Shown here piece after piece: positions 1 through 11,945 of a DNA stretch of 64,000 bases. The position numbers and the translations under genes are program-made. The DNA comes from Gerris lacustris (taxonomy: Eukaryota > Arthropoda > Insecta > Hemiptera > Gerridae). Position 1 is the stretch's first letter; every line of letters starts with the position of its first letter. Where the stretch lies: the NCBI GenBank assembly GCA_951217055.1, contig OX578283.1, positions 30,972,260 through 31,036,259 of the forward strand. Reading direction: 5' to 3'. The notes below the pieces were generated by a model. That model worked only from the letters and a program-made list of their open reading frames with translations, was not told the origin of the DNA and did not search any database.

Positions 1-200
1 GCAAAACGGACAGAAAATGAACATGATATTAAAATGTTAAAACATTAAATAAAGATGTAACTTATGAAAAATAAATCTAATTTAAATTATTTGAAAAGAA
101 ATAAAAGTTAATTGTTTTGATTGCTTACATGATTGATATCAAAGTATCTGTAATGATGTATATTTTACATGAATATACATCATTTTAGCAAAATGTAAAA

Positions 201-1138
201 AGCGGAGGTTAAATTTGATGGCTTCTGGGTCTATATGTGAGCGGCTACTTTCGACATACCATTTAAATTTCATAAACATCAGATGAGTACTTTTGAAGAT
301 ATAGGTGTAAATAAATGTGCGTTTGTGCGCATGTGGGAGAAAAACTAATGGGCGCAGAAAGTTGGATCTTTTATGGGACCAACAATGGGCTAATTATCAG
401 TGGCGTATCCAGCGGCTAGGTCTGGAGGGGGCACATTCTAAGTCAGCTTAGATTGGGGGGGGGGGGGGGGGATTCGTAGTGAAAACAAGAAAAGGGAAGT
501 ACTTATTCAACAAAGCAGTTGCCGCCCTCTCCCCCCCCCCCCCCCACTCGTCCAAAAAAAAAAAAAAAAAAAAAAACTCCGCGCCCAAGTAACAATAACT
601 ATTTTAGAACGTATTCGTTAGAAAAGTTATGCTGATGCTTACTGCAGTACATTATCTTACTGTAAGGCATGGGCATCGTCTGCAGTTAATTATTGTTAGG
701 GGGGATCTATGGGGGGGGGGGGGGGGTCCGGGGGGCCTCCCCCGGAGGGAAAATTTTGAAAATATGACCTCTCAAAACGGCGCTTTTATGCATTTCTGAG
801 GTGAAATTGAATATGAGGTGAATGTAAAAATATGTATTTTTTGTTTACTCTTTCGGGTCTGGGCCCGTCTGGGGGGGGGCACGTGCCCCCTGTGCCCCCC
901 CTGGATACGCCACTGCTAATTATCCATATTTCATTCATTTAAAATAGGACGATTAGTTTTTAAGATATGTTGGTTCACAAAAATGGAACGACAGACAGAT
1001 AAACCGACAGGGGCAAAAATGTTTCTACATGTCTGAAAAGGATTTCTGTCTTGGAATTTTTGAAATCGGAGACATAAAAAATTCCACTTGAAAAAAAAAG
1101 ATCGCATAGCTTTGTTACCTTCGGCAAGCTCGGATGCA
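201..1138 (+). repeat. Family A dispersed repeat, copy 1 (split by a MITE)
   Basis: This copy carries the family A body: a 'ggctactttcgac' block, the 'gtttgtgcgcatgtg' block, 'tgggaccaacaatgggc', a CAGA-rich 'gacagacagat' run and the terminal 'ttaccttcggcaagctcgg'. The same order of blocks recurs at 3130, 17840 and 21838. It has no head ('tgccaattagtgtggcac'), so it is 5'-truncated or body-only. It is split at 398-915 by a shorter element with target duplications. No intact ORF is present. The mobilising machinery is unknown; it is a non-autonomous repeat by inference. Confidence 0.85.
398..915. mobile_element. hAT-like MITE with 8-bp target duplication
   Basis: The element is bounded by perfect 15-bp terminal inverted repeats, CAGTGGCGTATCCAG on the left and its reverse complement on the right. 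It is flanked by an exact 8-bp direct repeat CTAATTAT (390-397 and 916-923). Removing it restores the family A sequence '..caatgggctaattatcc..'. An 8-bp duplication with CAGTGG-type ends is typical of hAT-superfamily non-autonomous elements. The interior holds G17 (455-471), C15 (531-545), a poly-A run (554-576) and another G run (711-726), plus GC-rich subterminal sequence. It has no transposase ORF. Confidence 0.9.
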
Positions 1139-1207
1139 ATAGCAATAAATATATATAAATAAAAAATAAAAAAACTATCGTATAATAAAAATAAAAAGAA
1201 TTAGAAC

Positions 1208-1411
1208 TTGCAGTTGTTCAAAAGGAATTCGACGGACAAGGAATTAGAGGAACAGGAGATAAAATGGGCAGATAAAACTAGCCGCGGGGTTCAAGAGGAC
1301 CACATAACGGGGCATCCCGACAGCCGACAGCCAAAGGTCATATCCAAATTTTCAACTTTAAAGGACCCTTCTATTTATTCATTAAAAAAAGCAAAAAAAA
1401 AAAGCCTTTGA
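1208..1411 (+). CDS. Possible exon of an unknown gene (no ATG)
   Basis: An acceptor-like 'aacttgcag' precedes an open frame beginning LFKRNSTDKELEEQEIKWAD and ending at a TGA at 1409-1411. Residues 10-45 are hydrophilic (Glu, Lys, Asp, Arg) and use GC-containing codons (ACG, GGG, CCC, CGA), unlike the flanking A+T-rich DNA. The last 20 codons become lysine-rich and look like A-tract noise. A weak donor (CAAAG/GTCATA) lies at about 1336. There is no obvious polypyrimidine tract. An AATAAA near 1519 would suit a terminal exon. No family was recognised, and it could be decayed transposon sequence. Confidence 0.25.
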   Translation: MQLFKRNSTDKELEEQEIKWADKTSRGVQEDHITGHPDSRQPKVISKFSTLKDPSIYSLKKAKKKSL

Positions 1412-2289
1412 GTGATAAAAATTAAGTTTTGAGAATTTCTGTCGTAAAATTAAAAAAATAGAAATTTCATAAATAAGGAGGTAATTATGTTTACTAAGTA
1501 TCTTTTTCAACTCACTCTAATAAAGAGATATAATTATAAAATTATAAATATACGTAATTCTAATAAATTATCAATATAGTAATAAGACAACTGTGGTTGA
1601 GTGAAATTAACCACTCAAATTGGTCATTAGTAGTATATATTTGTTAGTTGTTGATGATGTAAAAACATTTGTTCAATCAGCTGATAACGAATGAAAATTT
1701 TTGTATCTGATATCTATTAATTAGTTGTTAAATCAAGTTTACAATTTCAGTTTGGGAGAAGTATTATAATTAACATGCTTCATATGATAAAAAATTATTA
1801 TTTCTGTATGTGACTACTAAACCTACTAAATTGGCCGATCTCTTCATCCCATAAAAGCCTAATGATGTGTTAATCGAGACGTAAAAGCAACAAAATTGCT
1901 CACGTTTCGGAATGAATATTTCGAATTAAAATTTATTTGTTTTTCTTAACTCCTTATAATTTCATAGATGTGCTTATTAAGACTAATTTAAAAACAAATT
2001 ATTTTGACTTATGAAGACTTCATTTTCATGGATTATTTTTGTATTACATCGTTATGTAAAGGAAAGCATTCTTTCCGAAAGTAGACTAATCTAATTTGGA
2101 GCTAATAATAAACTCATTTAAATAGATTAATTAAACCATTGTATATTGCTTAAACAAATTACATTGCTCCGTACCCTTGTATTATCTATCTCTTAAAAAG
2201 GTTATTAAGAACCGTCTTACAGTAAAAAAAGATCGTTTAACGTTAAAAGAATCGCGTTTTTGCTCTTCTTTTAGCGTCATAATCAGATA
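1412..2289. other. A+T-rich stretch, nothing recognised
   Basis: Low-GC unique-looking DNA with no ORF of note, no clear inverted repeat and no match to the repeat families seen elsewhere in the window. Confidence 0.6.
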
Positions 2290-2560
2290 TTTAAAAACTA
2301 TACATGGTGTAGGGTTTCTTCGAAGCAGGCCAGCTGGGAAAAGATGTTAACCTAGAAGATGGTATAATTTGTGTGAAAACATCCTTATTCTCGTGGAGAA
2401 GGCTATGAATCGGCTCGGCTCTTGATATAATGGGCCTTTTGCCCAGAGAACGATAGGAAATAGCAAGAGCGCCTGCGCAAGAACAGCCTTCGGGGCTCGC
2501 GCCACCTAAAGGCGAAGAGGCCTACAGGCATCGGACGATAACTCAACCGTGTAACTACAC
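2290..2560. other. GC-elevated island with an NRF1-like site
   Basis: A roughly 250-bp block of near-balanced GC content sits in A+T-rich DNA. It contains GCGCCTGCGCA (2469-2479), a match to the NRF1-type promoter motif, and several CpGs. Both strands have short open frames: about 50 codons on the minus strand including MPVGLFAFRWREPRR, and about 27 codons on the plus strand. No product is recognisable. It could be a promoter or first exon, or a GC-richer transposon fragment. Confidence 0.3.
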
Positions 2561-3129
2561 CTTAAGACATTGGTTAAATTGTGCTCGTCGTTAAGATACT
2601 CAAGTGCTTTTTAAAGAGTGTCTAAAAAACCATAAGAGTAGAGGACGAAAGAAAAAAAAAATCTTTAATAGTACAATAAACTAAAGAGGTAAAAAAAAGA
2701 AAGTTAGCAATAATTGGCACCTACTAGTTAGATAGTGTCTTTAAAACCAACTATTATCTTTAATTCGATTTTTAACCTATGCAAATAAAAATAATCTCGA
2801 TAAAGCACTAAATGAAGCGTCAATCGATATGTATACACTACTTAAACCACACAGGTATTTCGCTAAAGATCGCATATCTTCGCTAGAAGAAAACTAAGCA
2901 TCAGTTGAGGGGTTAAGCATAGTTGAATAGTGGACTGTAAATATAAACCAGTATAGTTACAGAAATTTTATCATATTCAACGAAATATTAATAATATTAT
3001 ATTATACAATATTTTTTCTTATAACTCAATTCAATAATAGTTTCTAAACTGTTACGTAATAGTTTTTGAGGTATTATTTTTGTTCCGTTTCGATTGCTGT
3101 CCGAAAAAATAAAAAAAATAAAAAAATAC

Positions 3130-3714
3130 TCTGCCAATTAGTGTGGCACATAGCTTCTATTTTATATACTTTAATGATTTTATACTATATTAAAACCTAT
3201 TATGTCCAATTTATTTAATTTACCCTGTTTTTTAAAACTTTTAAAATTATTTTGATATTTTACAATAATTAAAGAAGTGATTTAACAAAATTTAAGGAGC
3301 GCAGACGGTTACAATTAATCTGGGGTCATCTGCAGGCTACTTTCGACAAACCATCCACATGTAATAAAAATCAGATAAATGCTTTTTGATGATAAAGATG
3401 TAAATAAATGTATGTTTGTGCGCATGTGCGAAGAGAAAAAAAAATGGGGGTATAATGTTGAAACTTGTATGAGACTAACTATGGGCTAATTATGACCAAC
3501 CATCCAAATTTCAATAAAATTAGATATGTAGTTTTTAAGATGTTGATTCGCAAAAATTGAGTGACAGACCGACAGACAGACAAGGAACCAAAAATGATCC
3601 CAGATGTCTAAAACGGATTTTTGTCTTAGAATTTTTGAAATCGGGGGCCTAAAAAATGGTCTTTCTTAGGAACGATCACATAGCTTCCGTTACCTTCGGC
3701 AAGCTCGGAAGCAA
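3130..3714 (+). repeat. Family A dispersed repeat, copy 2 (head + body)
   Basis: A near full-length copy in direct orientation. The head 'ctgccaattagtgtggcacatagctt' region is followed by an A+T-rich linker, then the body with 'ggctactttcgac', 'tttgtgcgcatgtgcg', the core block near 3498-3545, the 'gacagaccgacagacagac' run and the end 'ttaccttcggcaagctcgg'. Its intact middle shows the uninterrupted form of the site where copy 1 carries a MITE. Confidence 0.85.
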
Positions 3715-5800
3715 AAAATGAATTTTAAACATTCCACATTGACAACGTACATATTACATTCAGTATGTCAAATAAAAATATTATGGAACAACTGGAATAT
3801 AATAGACTTTTGTATTATTATTTTAGTTACATTGTATTGTATTTTAGTTACATTTTAGTTACTGTAGAAATTTTCACCGGGATAGCACGTAATTAACCAG
3901 TACCTTCTGTGATTTTAATTATAAGATAACAATAATCAAATTTATAATGATTACTAATTATATTCAGTCACTATTCCGTCCATTATACATGTGGTATTTC
4001 TTCTAAATTATGCCTTGTCATTTAGAATTTAATCTAAATTAATTCACACACTGACCTACAAAAATCTGTTGTTATATAGTGCGATTTTCACATATTTGTT
4101 AGACAACAATGAAAACATAAAAATCTATTAGTTAAAATTGTCCGTGGGTACTCGCTTGTTAATTAATATTACCAAAATTCAAATGAACAACGAAGAACAG
4201 CAAAAACAGAAAAATCAACTGTCATTAATGCAAATTATACTAGAAGTAACAATTGAAAATAACATGTTTAATAACATGGAAGTGATAAATAAAAAAATAA
4301 AATAAATAAAACCTAATTAGAGAGGATTTCAATTAAAAAATACATATAATGTTAATCTATACATTGTAATCCAGTTTCTTTATTTTAAATAGCCATTAAT
4401 ACATTAATCATTTCTACGGATTCTATTATTTTAAAAAATTCTTAGGATTAAACTATTTATTATTTTAAAAAAATTCTTAGGATTAAATTATTTCAATTGA
4501 TTTTACAATAATGTTGATGCTACAATAAAAAAAAAAAAAAAATATAATGTTCGCAGCAAGGTTAGTACTTATAGATAAAAACAGTTAGCAGAATTCACAT
4601 GAAATGTATCAGTATTATATAGTATTGTGTTCACATAGAGATATAAAAAAAGTGAAATTTTATCGTAATTGTAATAGTTAATTTAGTTTTTTTAAAGTGC
4701 AACAATACAATAACAGTCTATTTACGATTAAAAAACCAGAAAAAATATGTTTAATAAATAAATTTATTAGTGTAAAATTACCGCGTTAATAATAGATAAT
4801 CCTTGAGTAGGATTAATAATAATATAAATGTATTAAGAATAATAATTAAATTCTAAAAAAAAAAAAAAAAATCATAATGGTTAAATGTTGATAAAAAAAT
4901 AATTTATAAGCAATGTTAATTAGTATCATTTAAATTTTTAAGAGTTTATTAACACAATATAACTCTTAACTTGAGATATAGGATGTCAGATAAGCGATAA
5001 TAAGTATTATCGAAATGATGGTAAAAATAAATAAATACTTTGTAGTAAAAATCGGCACATTAAATTTGGAAAAGTAAGATAACGTCCCAGCAGATATAGA
5101 TTACACCTTTTTGGATTTAAGATTGTATATACTATACAGTGATAACGGGATAAAGTACTCACATGAACCATAAGTACAAATATGAATGAGGTTAGGTCTA
5201 CATCTCTATCTGTAAAGTTAAAAATTTAGAGATAACGAGATAAAATGAAGTCGTATCTAAAATTATATATTTTGTGAGCATGACGTCATATTGCTCATTC
5301 GGTGTGTTGATACTATTTGATAATATTGTAGAGGTTAAGAAAATTTGATGTTGAATAAGTATCTTCTACATTAGTGGAAATTAGGTAAGTGGATGAATGA
5401 TAGTGGTATTGAAAGGGATCATTTGATAATTAGCTATAAGTAATACGCTTTGACGATATTATGGATATTACTAAAAATATTCCTTGATAACAAAGAACCA
5501 TAATTATCACTATCTATGTCATTAATCCTAAGAACACTCACTCAATGACTCATCACGATATCATTAAATCAACTTGACCTATAACAATGAAATTTTGTAG
5601 ATAAGTTCCTATTATTACGATCCGCCACTTTTATTCAAGATGGAGGCTATTAAATGCAAAATTGGACTTACTAAGATCCTAAACTTAGGAATTTATTTTT
5701 AAGTTTTTGGTAGTAATCATACTACGGAAAGTTTAATTTTTTTTAATTTAAATCAAATTATAATTATTATTAACAACGGGAGATAGACAGAGAAAAATAC
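3715..5800. other. A+T-rich intergenic stretch
   Basis: Very low-GC DNA with short A runs and a local duplication around 4426-4490 in which 'ttaggattaaa' and its surroundings appear twice. No coding sequence or structured element is visible. Confidence 0.6.
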
Positions 5801-5880
5801 TCCAGCGCCGGGACTCGAACCACGGGCAGTGAAATAAGGCCGCTAAATAGGAATTTAGCTTCCTTATAAAACAAAAACAA
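5800..5880 (-). repeat. tRNA-like B-box fragment (SINE or tRNA relic)
   Basis: On the minus strand GGTTCGAGTCC (5812-5822) matches the RNA polymerase III B-box consensus. It sits where a T-arm would be, with 'gcgctgga' following. T-stem pairing is incomplete (two of five pairs fail), and no 7-bp acceptor partner is found upstream, so this is not a functional tRNA. Family B copies at 26750 and 61650 carry a similar box. A tRNA-derived SINE remnant or tRNA pseudogene is the likely explanation. Confidence 0.4.
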
Positions 5881-6590
5881 CATGAGTAAAATGGTTCTCA
5901 ATTCGGCCATTTTGATTTACATATTTAGACCTAATTTGCGAATAAGGAGAAGGGAGAACGAACTCTGTGGCATCAAGATATTCTAGTAAAATTATAGTAC
6001 AAAAATCTTCTTGACATTACACCAATAAACACAAAATGGAATCAGGATCTATATATACAACTCTCACAATTATCGAATAATCCATTCTCAAAAAATCAAT
6101 AAGAAAAAATGATAATGACGAAGTTATAAAACTTAACATACCCAAACTGTATTTACTCATGGCTACAACACCCTAGTGTAGACAGTTAAATTAATAATTC
6201 GTAATAGTAATCATAGCAATGTAAGAGGCGTAAGGTAAGACATAATGAGGCTTATTGGTTTTCCAAAGTAGTGTTCGTGACAAACTCTAAAAAGGAGTAT
6301 AAAGAATAATAAATAATTCTTAATTTTAGAACTCGGCGGATGTAATTATGTAATTGAGGGTGGTTTATTTAAGATGTTCTCCGATAGGTATTAGCGCTAG
6401 AACCATGGTGTTTTAGATTGCTTTTCAAAACATCGTTTACCGATATCAATTTAGTAAATTTATAAAAAACTAATGAATTCTTTTTGAAATTGTAATTTTT
6501 ATATTTTAAAGGGTAAAGGGTAGCCTTTTAATTACATTAATTAAATTTATTTTATGTTCTATATTTTTTATGAATTAAGGTACCAATCTT
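5881..6590. other. A+T-rich stretch, nothing recognised
   Basis: No coding frame, repeat family or hairpin was identified. Confidence 0.55.
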
Positions 6591-6597
6591 CAATCAT

Positions 6598-6795
6598 ATG
6601 AGGATCGGTAGGATGCTTGCATGGCTAGTTCTAATAATGACCACTACAGCGCTGTGTAGCCTATACGTATCCAGCATCAAAGTTGAAGAGGAGTGAATTC
6701 TCACAGGATACACCTGGGGGTAGGAGGAGCAGAAACAAGAGGATATAGACAATGGTTTTCCAACACCTCCGACCAATCTTAATCAATCTCTCTGA
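6598..6795 (+). CDS. Possible small secreted-type ORF and adjacent acidic frame
   Basis: A 32-codon ATG ORF (6598-6696) starts MRIGRMLAWLVLIMTTTALC, a short basic start followed by a hydrophobic run that looks like a signal peptide, and ends in KVEEE-stop. A GTGAAT donor-like site overlaps its last codons. A second frame after a 'gggggtag' acceptor-like site (6724-6795) reads EEQKQEDIDNGFPTPPTNLN and then stops. GC content is higher here than in the flanks, to about 7030. No RNA evidence is available and chance is possible. The minus-strand frame over the same bases looks less protein-like. Confidence 0.2.
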
Positions 6796-6799
6796 AATC

Positions 6800-7533
6800 T
6801 TCGTCCCTGTTAGATATTCAAGATTATCCCGAACAAAGAGAATAAGGAAACTAATCTGGATTAAACAACGATAACAAAAGGAAGGAAAACTGACTGAACT
6901 TCTTTTGATTTGAAGATTTACGACCGGACTCCTTCTGGAAAATTGATGGGAACAAACAAATCATTTCGAGTGAAACTATCAGGTATAAAGAATCGAAACA
7001 AGATACGAGCCCCGCGGAAACGTACGTCATTTGATTGAAACTTAACTGAATATTTTCTACAATCTTTTTTCCTTTTTATTTGCCATCAAACACTGGTTAT
7101 TCGATAAGTATTGCTAAATTGTTTCAACACCGTTAGTTTTGAGATGCTTTGATATTTAATATTGTACTAATTTGTTGAGCACAAGTGTGAATTAACTCGG
7201 ATAACGTCTAAAAGAAAAAAAAAACACGCACATCGCTTAACTAGTACCTTCATTTTAGAGGACTTGATTTTAAAACATTTAAACTTAAAGAAAGGAATGT
7301 GAAAATAAAGCGAAACTTTTTAAGAGCTTTTTTTAATACCTAACTAAATATGTAAAAACTCGGTCGAGAAAATAACATACTAAAATATATTATTAAGACG
7401 GTGTAATTCAATAAAATATGGGATGCACGTTTAAATCGGATAGGGGAGGACCAAAAAAAAAAAACAGAAAGTAATATTTAAGATGACTAAGGAGTGAGGA
7501 GTCTGCAAGAAAATCAAAGTGGTAGTTGATTAG
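6800..7533. other. Mixed-composition to A+T-rich stretch
   Basis: A tail of the moderate-GC island runs to about 7030, including 'ccccgcggaaacgtacg'. A+T-rich DNA without recognisable features follows. Confidence 0.5.
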
Positions 7534-7734
7534 GAGGTTAGAAAGGTATGTAGGAGTATCGAGTTAGCGGACCCGATGCAGGCTTGGACCGAGGGCACCC
7601 AACATTTCTTAAAATCGGGTCAACTTATAAAAACCCGGCTTTCCGTTCTCATGAATAGGTATGAAACGCTCTCTTATAAATCAGTCACAACAACACGCTC
7701 CTCTACAGACACGATAAATACAGCCAATCTTTAG
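7534..7734 (+). CDS. Unrecognised open frame (66 codons)
   Basis: The frame is open from after TAG (7531-7533) to TAG at 7732-7734. It includes ADPMQAWTEGTQHFLKSGQ and ends with a Ser/Thr-rich tail (TTTRSSTDTINTANL). The first ATG is at 7576, giving 52 residues. Composition is balanced and codon choice less A+T-biased than the neighbourhood. There is no convincing polypyrimidine/AG upstream and no clear GT downstream, so it could be a decayed fragment or chance. No family was recognised. Confidence 0.22.
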   Translation, partial: EVRKVCRSIELADPMQAWTEGTQHFLKSGQLIKTRLSVLMNRYETLSYKSVTTTRSSTDTINTANL

Positions 7735-8629
7735 CATTTGTAATAGTACGGTAACCAAAATAAAAAACCCTAAATGTTGTCAAATTTATAGGAAAAAGAG
7801 GGTTGACGTGAATGCAGTACAGCTAAATAAATTGAGTAACACCATTCATTTAAAAAAATATTTTAATATTTTGAGCGAATAATACTAAAAATAAATAATA
7901 ACTACAAATACGTATTTCTTATTCACTGATAACATGGCTGACATGGCTCTTCTTAGATTAAAAGTCTTTCTTAATTTAGCTATCCACAATTAAACAGGGT
8001 AAGTATACTTAAAATTATGTCAAATAAATAGTCGTGAATGTCGAAGTAGCGAAAGCTAAAGGATTGACGTAAATAAGTGGGTAGTGGGTTCCATGATAGC
8101 AACATCGTGTTCCCTTCATTTAGCCACGTGTTTATCACTAAGAAATAACTTGGATTATTTTTTATTTATTAACAAAACAATATAATTTAAACTTGTTCAT
8201 TAATGTGTTTCTTTTAAGAATTTATTAACTTATTTAAATTAATTCTAATTGCTTATTGTACCGAGTAATAGAATTTAAACTTGTCAAGTTAAAAAAATAA
8301 AACAACTAAATTAAAATAAACTATGTTTACAGAATATTTAAGTAAAAGTAAATATTAAACCTACGTAGAATGTATTACCTATTCTTTTTTTTATATTAAA
8401 TAGTATTAATTTGAAATAAATAGATTTTATCAATAAATATATATATAATTAAATGCAAATTAATATACAAATATATATAATATATAAATAAGTAAGTAAA
8501 GCGACATTTAAATGGAAGAACCATTATTTGGGAAAACATCACACTTGTTTATAGCCTGCATCTTGTGACCTTTCTATTCTTAAAAAGTTTCTTAACTTCA
8601 TGAAAAAACATTGAAACATGAATATGTTT
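7735..8629. other. A+T-rich intergenic stretch
   Basis: Nothing beyond low-complexity A/T sequence, including a run of TATA repeats near 8435-8485. Confidence 0.6.
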
Positions 8630-8790
8630 TTGTGTTTGCTCCTGGTGGAAATATGTAGTACTAAAGGTGAAAACCGAACTACCTCCTGTTAGATCCTAAC
8701 TTACCGATACTATATTAAGAGCGTCACATTTTATCAAGTCGTTTTTGGCGTGACTTTCTGTCCCTCACCCCCCCAAAAAAATATCAAAGT
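8630..8790 (+). repeat. Family M dispersed repeat, copy 1
   Basis: This block shares ordered motifs with 35195-35345: 'tagtactaaaggtgaaaacc', 'gaactacctcctg', 'attaagagcgtca' and 'gtcgtttttggc'. The two copies differ by indels, as expected of an old repeat. The ends are unclear and no ORF is present. Confidence 0.6.
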
Positions 8791-9759
8791 TAAAAAAATA
8801 AACAAGTGGAAATTGGTTGCAAAAGTGATCTCTATTATAATTAAACCATAATCATAGTCATAACGTCACAATAAAACCGGAAACTTATCAAATCTTTTGT
8901 TTATTACTATAATTAAATTTCAAAGTATCATTTTGTACAAAATTGATTGGTGACAGATGGTTGCAACATTGTGCTAATACAAAAGTAGAAGCCTACTTGA
9001 AACCTGTCGTTTCTATCGTGAACTAAGCTAAAGTGGTTACTTAAAACAGGTGGTCAAATAACCCTTCGACAGGTTATATACAATTATAATAATACTTGTA
9101 TAAAATTATTTAGAAATACAAAAAATTATCGCGTGTTTCTATTTCTAATTCAATCATAATAAGACAAGATAGTCTTTATCGTGTAACTGTATTTGAGTAA
9201 AAATAGAATAATTTGATATAAAGCATCAAGTCATATTTAGATTAAAAGAAACCTACATTTTAAACAATTTTGAAAAATAAATATTCCATTTTAATATTAT
9301 GTATTAGTAATAAACGAAATTTAACTCGTTCATATAAATATGTTTGTTCTTTTATCTCAATACATAAAACATACTTCCTAACTCATATTTTATTGGAAAG
9401 TTATTCCTTTGCATGTTTCATTATCCAGAATACTTAAAAAGAAAAAAAATCAAGAAACTTGCATGTTTGTTATTCGCCTACTTAGTGAATTTGAAAGTTC
9501 AAATTAACTTTCACAAGATATATGTTGTTTATTAGCTTGACTTATACATGTTAATTTTTTTTGTATTGACGGGTATGTCTTTTTTAAACAAATTATTAAA
9601 TAATTTTTACGTTATGATTTTAATCGCATATTTTAATTTAAGTATCTGTTTCCTAACAAAAAAATTGGTAAATGTAAGAATTTTTGGATAAGGGAAAAAT
9701 GTACATTTTTTCATAATTTTTTAAACTTAATAAAATAAAAATCTGTTAATTCCAGTAAA

Positions 9760-9914
9760 ATAAAATATGTGAACAATTTGTTATACTCATGTTACTGGAT
9801 GTTGTATTATTTAGGATACATTCTTACTGTTAATTATAATTAACAGTAAGAATGTATTTTATGTAATACAACATCCAGTAACATGAGTATTAACAAATTG
9901 TTCACATATTTTAT
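9760..9914. repeat. 155-bp near-perfect inverted repeat (foldback)
   Basis: Left arm 9760-9838 and right arm 9839-9914 are almost perfectly complementary, meeting at 'gttaattataattaac' with only a few indels. This predicts a hairpin stem of about 75 bp. No clear target duplication is seen outside the arms. Likely explanations are a palindromic MITE or solo foldback element. If transcribed, the RNA would be a long hairpin and a potential Dicer substrate. Confidence 0.85.
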
Positions 9915-10332
9915 ATCTTCTTATGTTACATCTTTTAATAATTCTTTATCATTTAATTTTTTTTTTTTCAATGTATTAATAGCTATATTGCATTAACTGT
10001 ATTTAGACCTAAATTACCGATATGAACTTAATTTATTAAGGAAAGGCCTTTGAAGGGCGAAGCCTAGTTCTTAAATAAATTAGTATAAAACGACAGACAA
10101 AAGTATTTCAATAGATATGTACTTTTAAGATAAAAATAATAATAAATCCCGACAAGTGTTTCATCTATAAAATCAGTATTGAATAGTATTAACATAAGCC
10201 GCTAGAGTCCACATTTTGGTATTAATCCCGATTTTAAACATTTATTTTGAATAATTTGATATTGTATTGTCTTTAAAGTAACAACCAATACTTTTTATTT
10301 GTATAAAAAAAAAAATTGTCTACAATATTTTT

Positions 10333-10653
10333 AACCATATAATTATTTTATATGGTTGTGGTGGTTTTTTTTATTTAGAATTATGTATATGGTTATTTGA
10401 TTAACCACATAACTTATTTAACCATATAATTCGTCTGATTTTGATGAATTTTTAATTATAAATTGATTTCTAACCGTACAACTTGACTGATTTACTGATT
10501 GAGATATCCCCGCATCACGACAAGAGTTATAACCGTATAAATCAATTAAATTTTGTACATTTCTAGCAGTACAACGCTACTGAATTTGATGCAGTGTAAC
10601 CGTATAACGCTTTTTATACATTGCGGGATTTTTATACAGTTCAGACCGTATAA
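10333..10653 (+). repeat. Dispersed AACCRTATAA motif cluster
   Basis: Seven matches or near-matches to AACC(A/G)TATAA occur at about 10333, 10403, 10420, 10472, 10531, 10598 and 10645, mostly 50-70 bp apart. They form a degenerate tandem array with one short conserved element per unit. No ORF is present. Confidence 0.55.
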
Positions 10654-10659
10654 GAAAAA

Positions 10660-11589
10660 ATAATATTTAGTCATTTTTTTGTACAATAAATAAACTGATA
10701 TTTGTTGGCAGTATTGATCAACAGTATTATCTGTACCCGCATAATAAATTTATGATATGTGTGTAAACAAGTTATAACACATGTGCAATCAAAAAACAGT
10801 ATTTGAGTTTCTACCTTATGCTAAGCCTAGACCTCTACAGGTATAACGAAGATAGTTAAATTTATTTTATTCAGTAATGAAGGCAATTCATTATCAGGAC
10901 CAGCACAAGGTATATATTAAGGTGTTGTGTGAATGAACTTGAATAACCTAATAGCCTCCACCTCCTCTATATATATATAAAAAAACTTTATCTCAAATTT
11001 TATTTAAATGTAAGCCAATCGCCATCAACAGATAAGTTAAATAAACAATGTTAACATTTCATGGTCACAGGCATTTGTGAGATTGTACTAGAAATAAAAT
11101 AATATGATTTAAACAGCATATTGTAGAGGATTTAATATCATCCAAATTGCTTGTGCTAGGTATACTTTGTCACCTGTTGAATGCAGGGGTAAGAAATATT
11201 CTTCACCAGTAATAAAGGTGTGAGAAATCTAGTCTTTCTCTTTTTAGTAGTAAGATTGTTATACTTCTTAAAAATAAGACCAATTTAATAAATATTACCT
11301 ACCTAAAAATTATTTTAAAAAATTGGATCACTATTTATTTATTTATTTATTTTTTTTTTGGGGGGGGGGGGTTTAGTCCCGATCGACTGCCAGGGTTATT
11401 ACTATTATTTTTGTTTACGTAACAAGAATAACTAGTTTGTATTGAATACTAAAATAGTATTCTAGGTCCGACAAAAAATTTAAGTATGAATTGGTTCTGA
11501 TGTATTGCTTTTTATAAGGAGACAAAGTTTGACTTATGGCATTTAACTCCATATCTCTTATTTTTACTTATACATACTTCTTATTTTTT
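10660..11589. other. A+T-rich stretch with G10 run
   Basis: Intergenic-looking DNA. A T-run followed by a G-run lies at about 11340-11371. No coding frame was found. Confidence 0.55.
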
Positions 11590-11945
11590 TTATAATTAGG
11601 CAAAGTTTGAATTACTACTATAAGATACTAGTCAACAACAAACAAATCTTTGAAGTGGTAGTTCTAAAGTTTTGGTTTCTATATTGTGGTAAAGTTTGGA
11701 CTGTTTTGTATAATGAGGCAAAGTTTGGATTTCATACTAGTATGAGAAACCAGTCAACAACAAACATATCTTTGAAGTGCTAGTTCTAAAGTTTTGGTTT
11801 CTATATTGTGGTAAAGTTTGGACTATTGTTTGTATAATAAGACCAAGTTCGGATTACTAGTATAAGATACTAGTCAACAATAAACATATCTTTGAAGAGC
11901 TAGTTCAAAGGTTTTGGTTTCTATAATGAGGTAAAGTTAGAATTA
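11590..11945 (+). repeat. About 121-bp tandem repeat, 3 copies
   Basis: The phrase 'gtcaacaacaaac' recurs at 11631, 11753 and 11873, giving periods of about 122 and 120 bp. Around it are repeated 'aaagtttgga', 'atctttgaagtgctagttc' and 'aagttttggtttctata'. The third copy is the most diverged. Confidence 0.85.

Noticed and set aside
5800..5880. Functional tRNA gene
   Set aside because: The B box is good but the T-stem is mispaired and no acceptor stem partner exists upstream.
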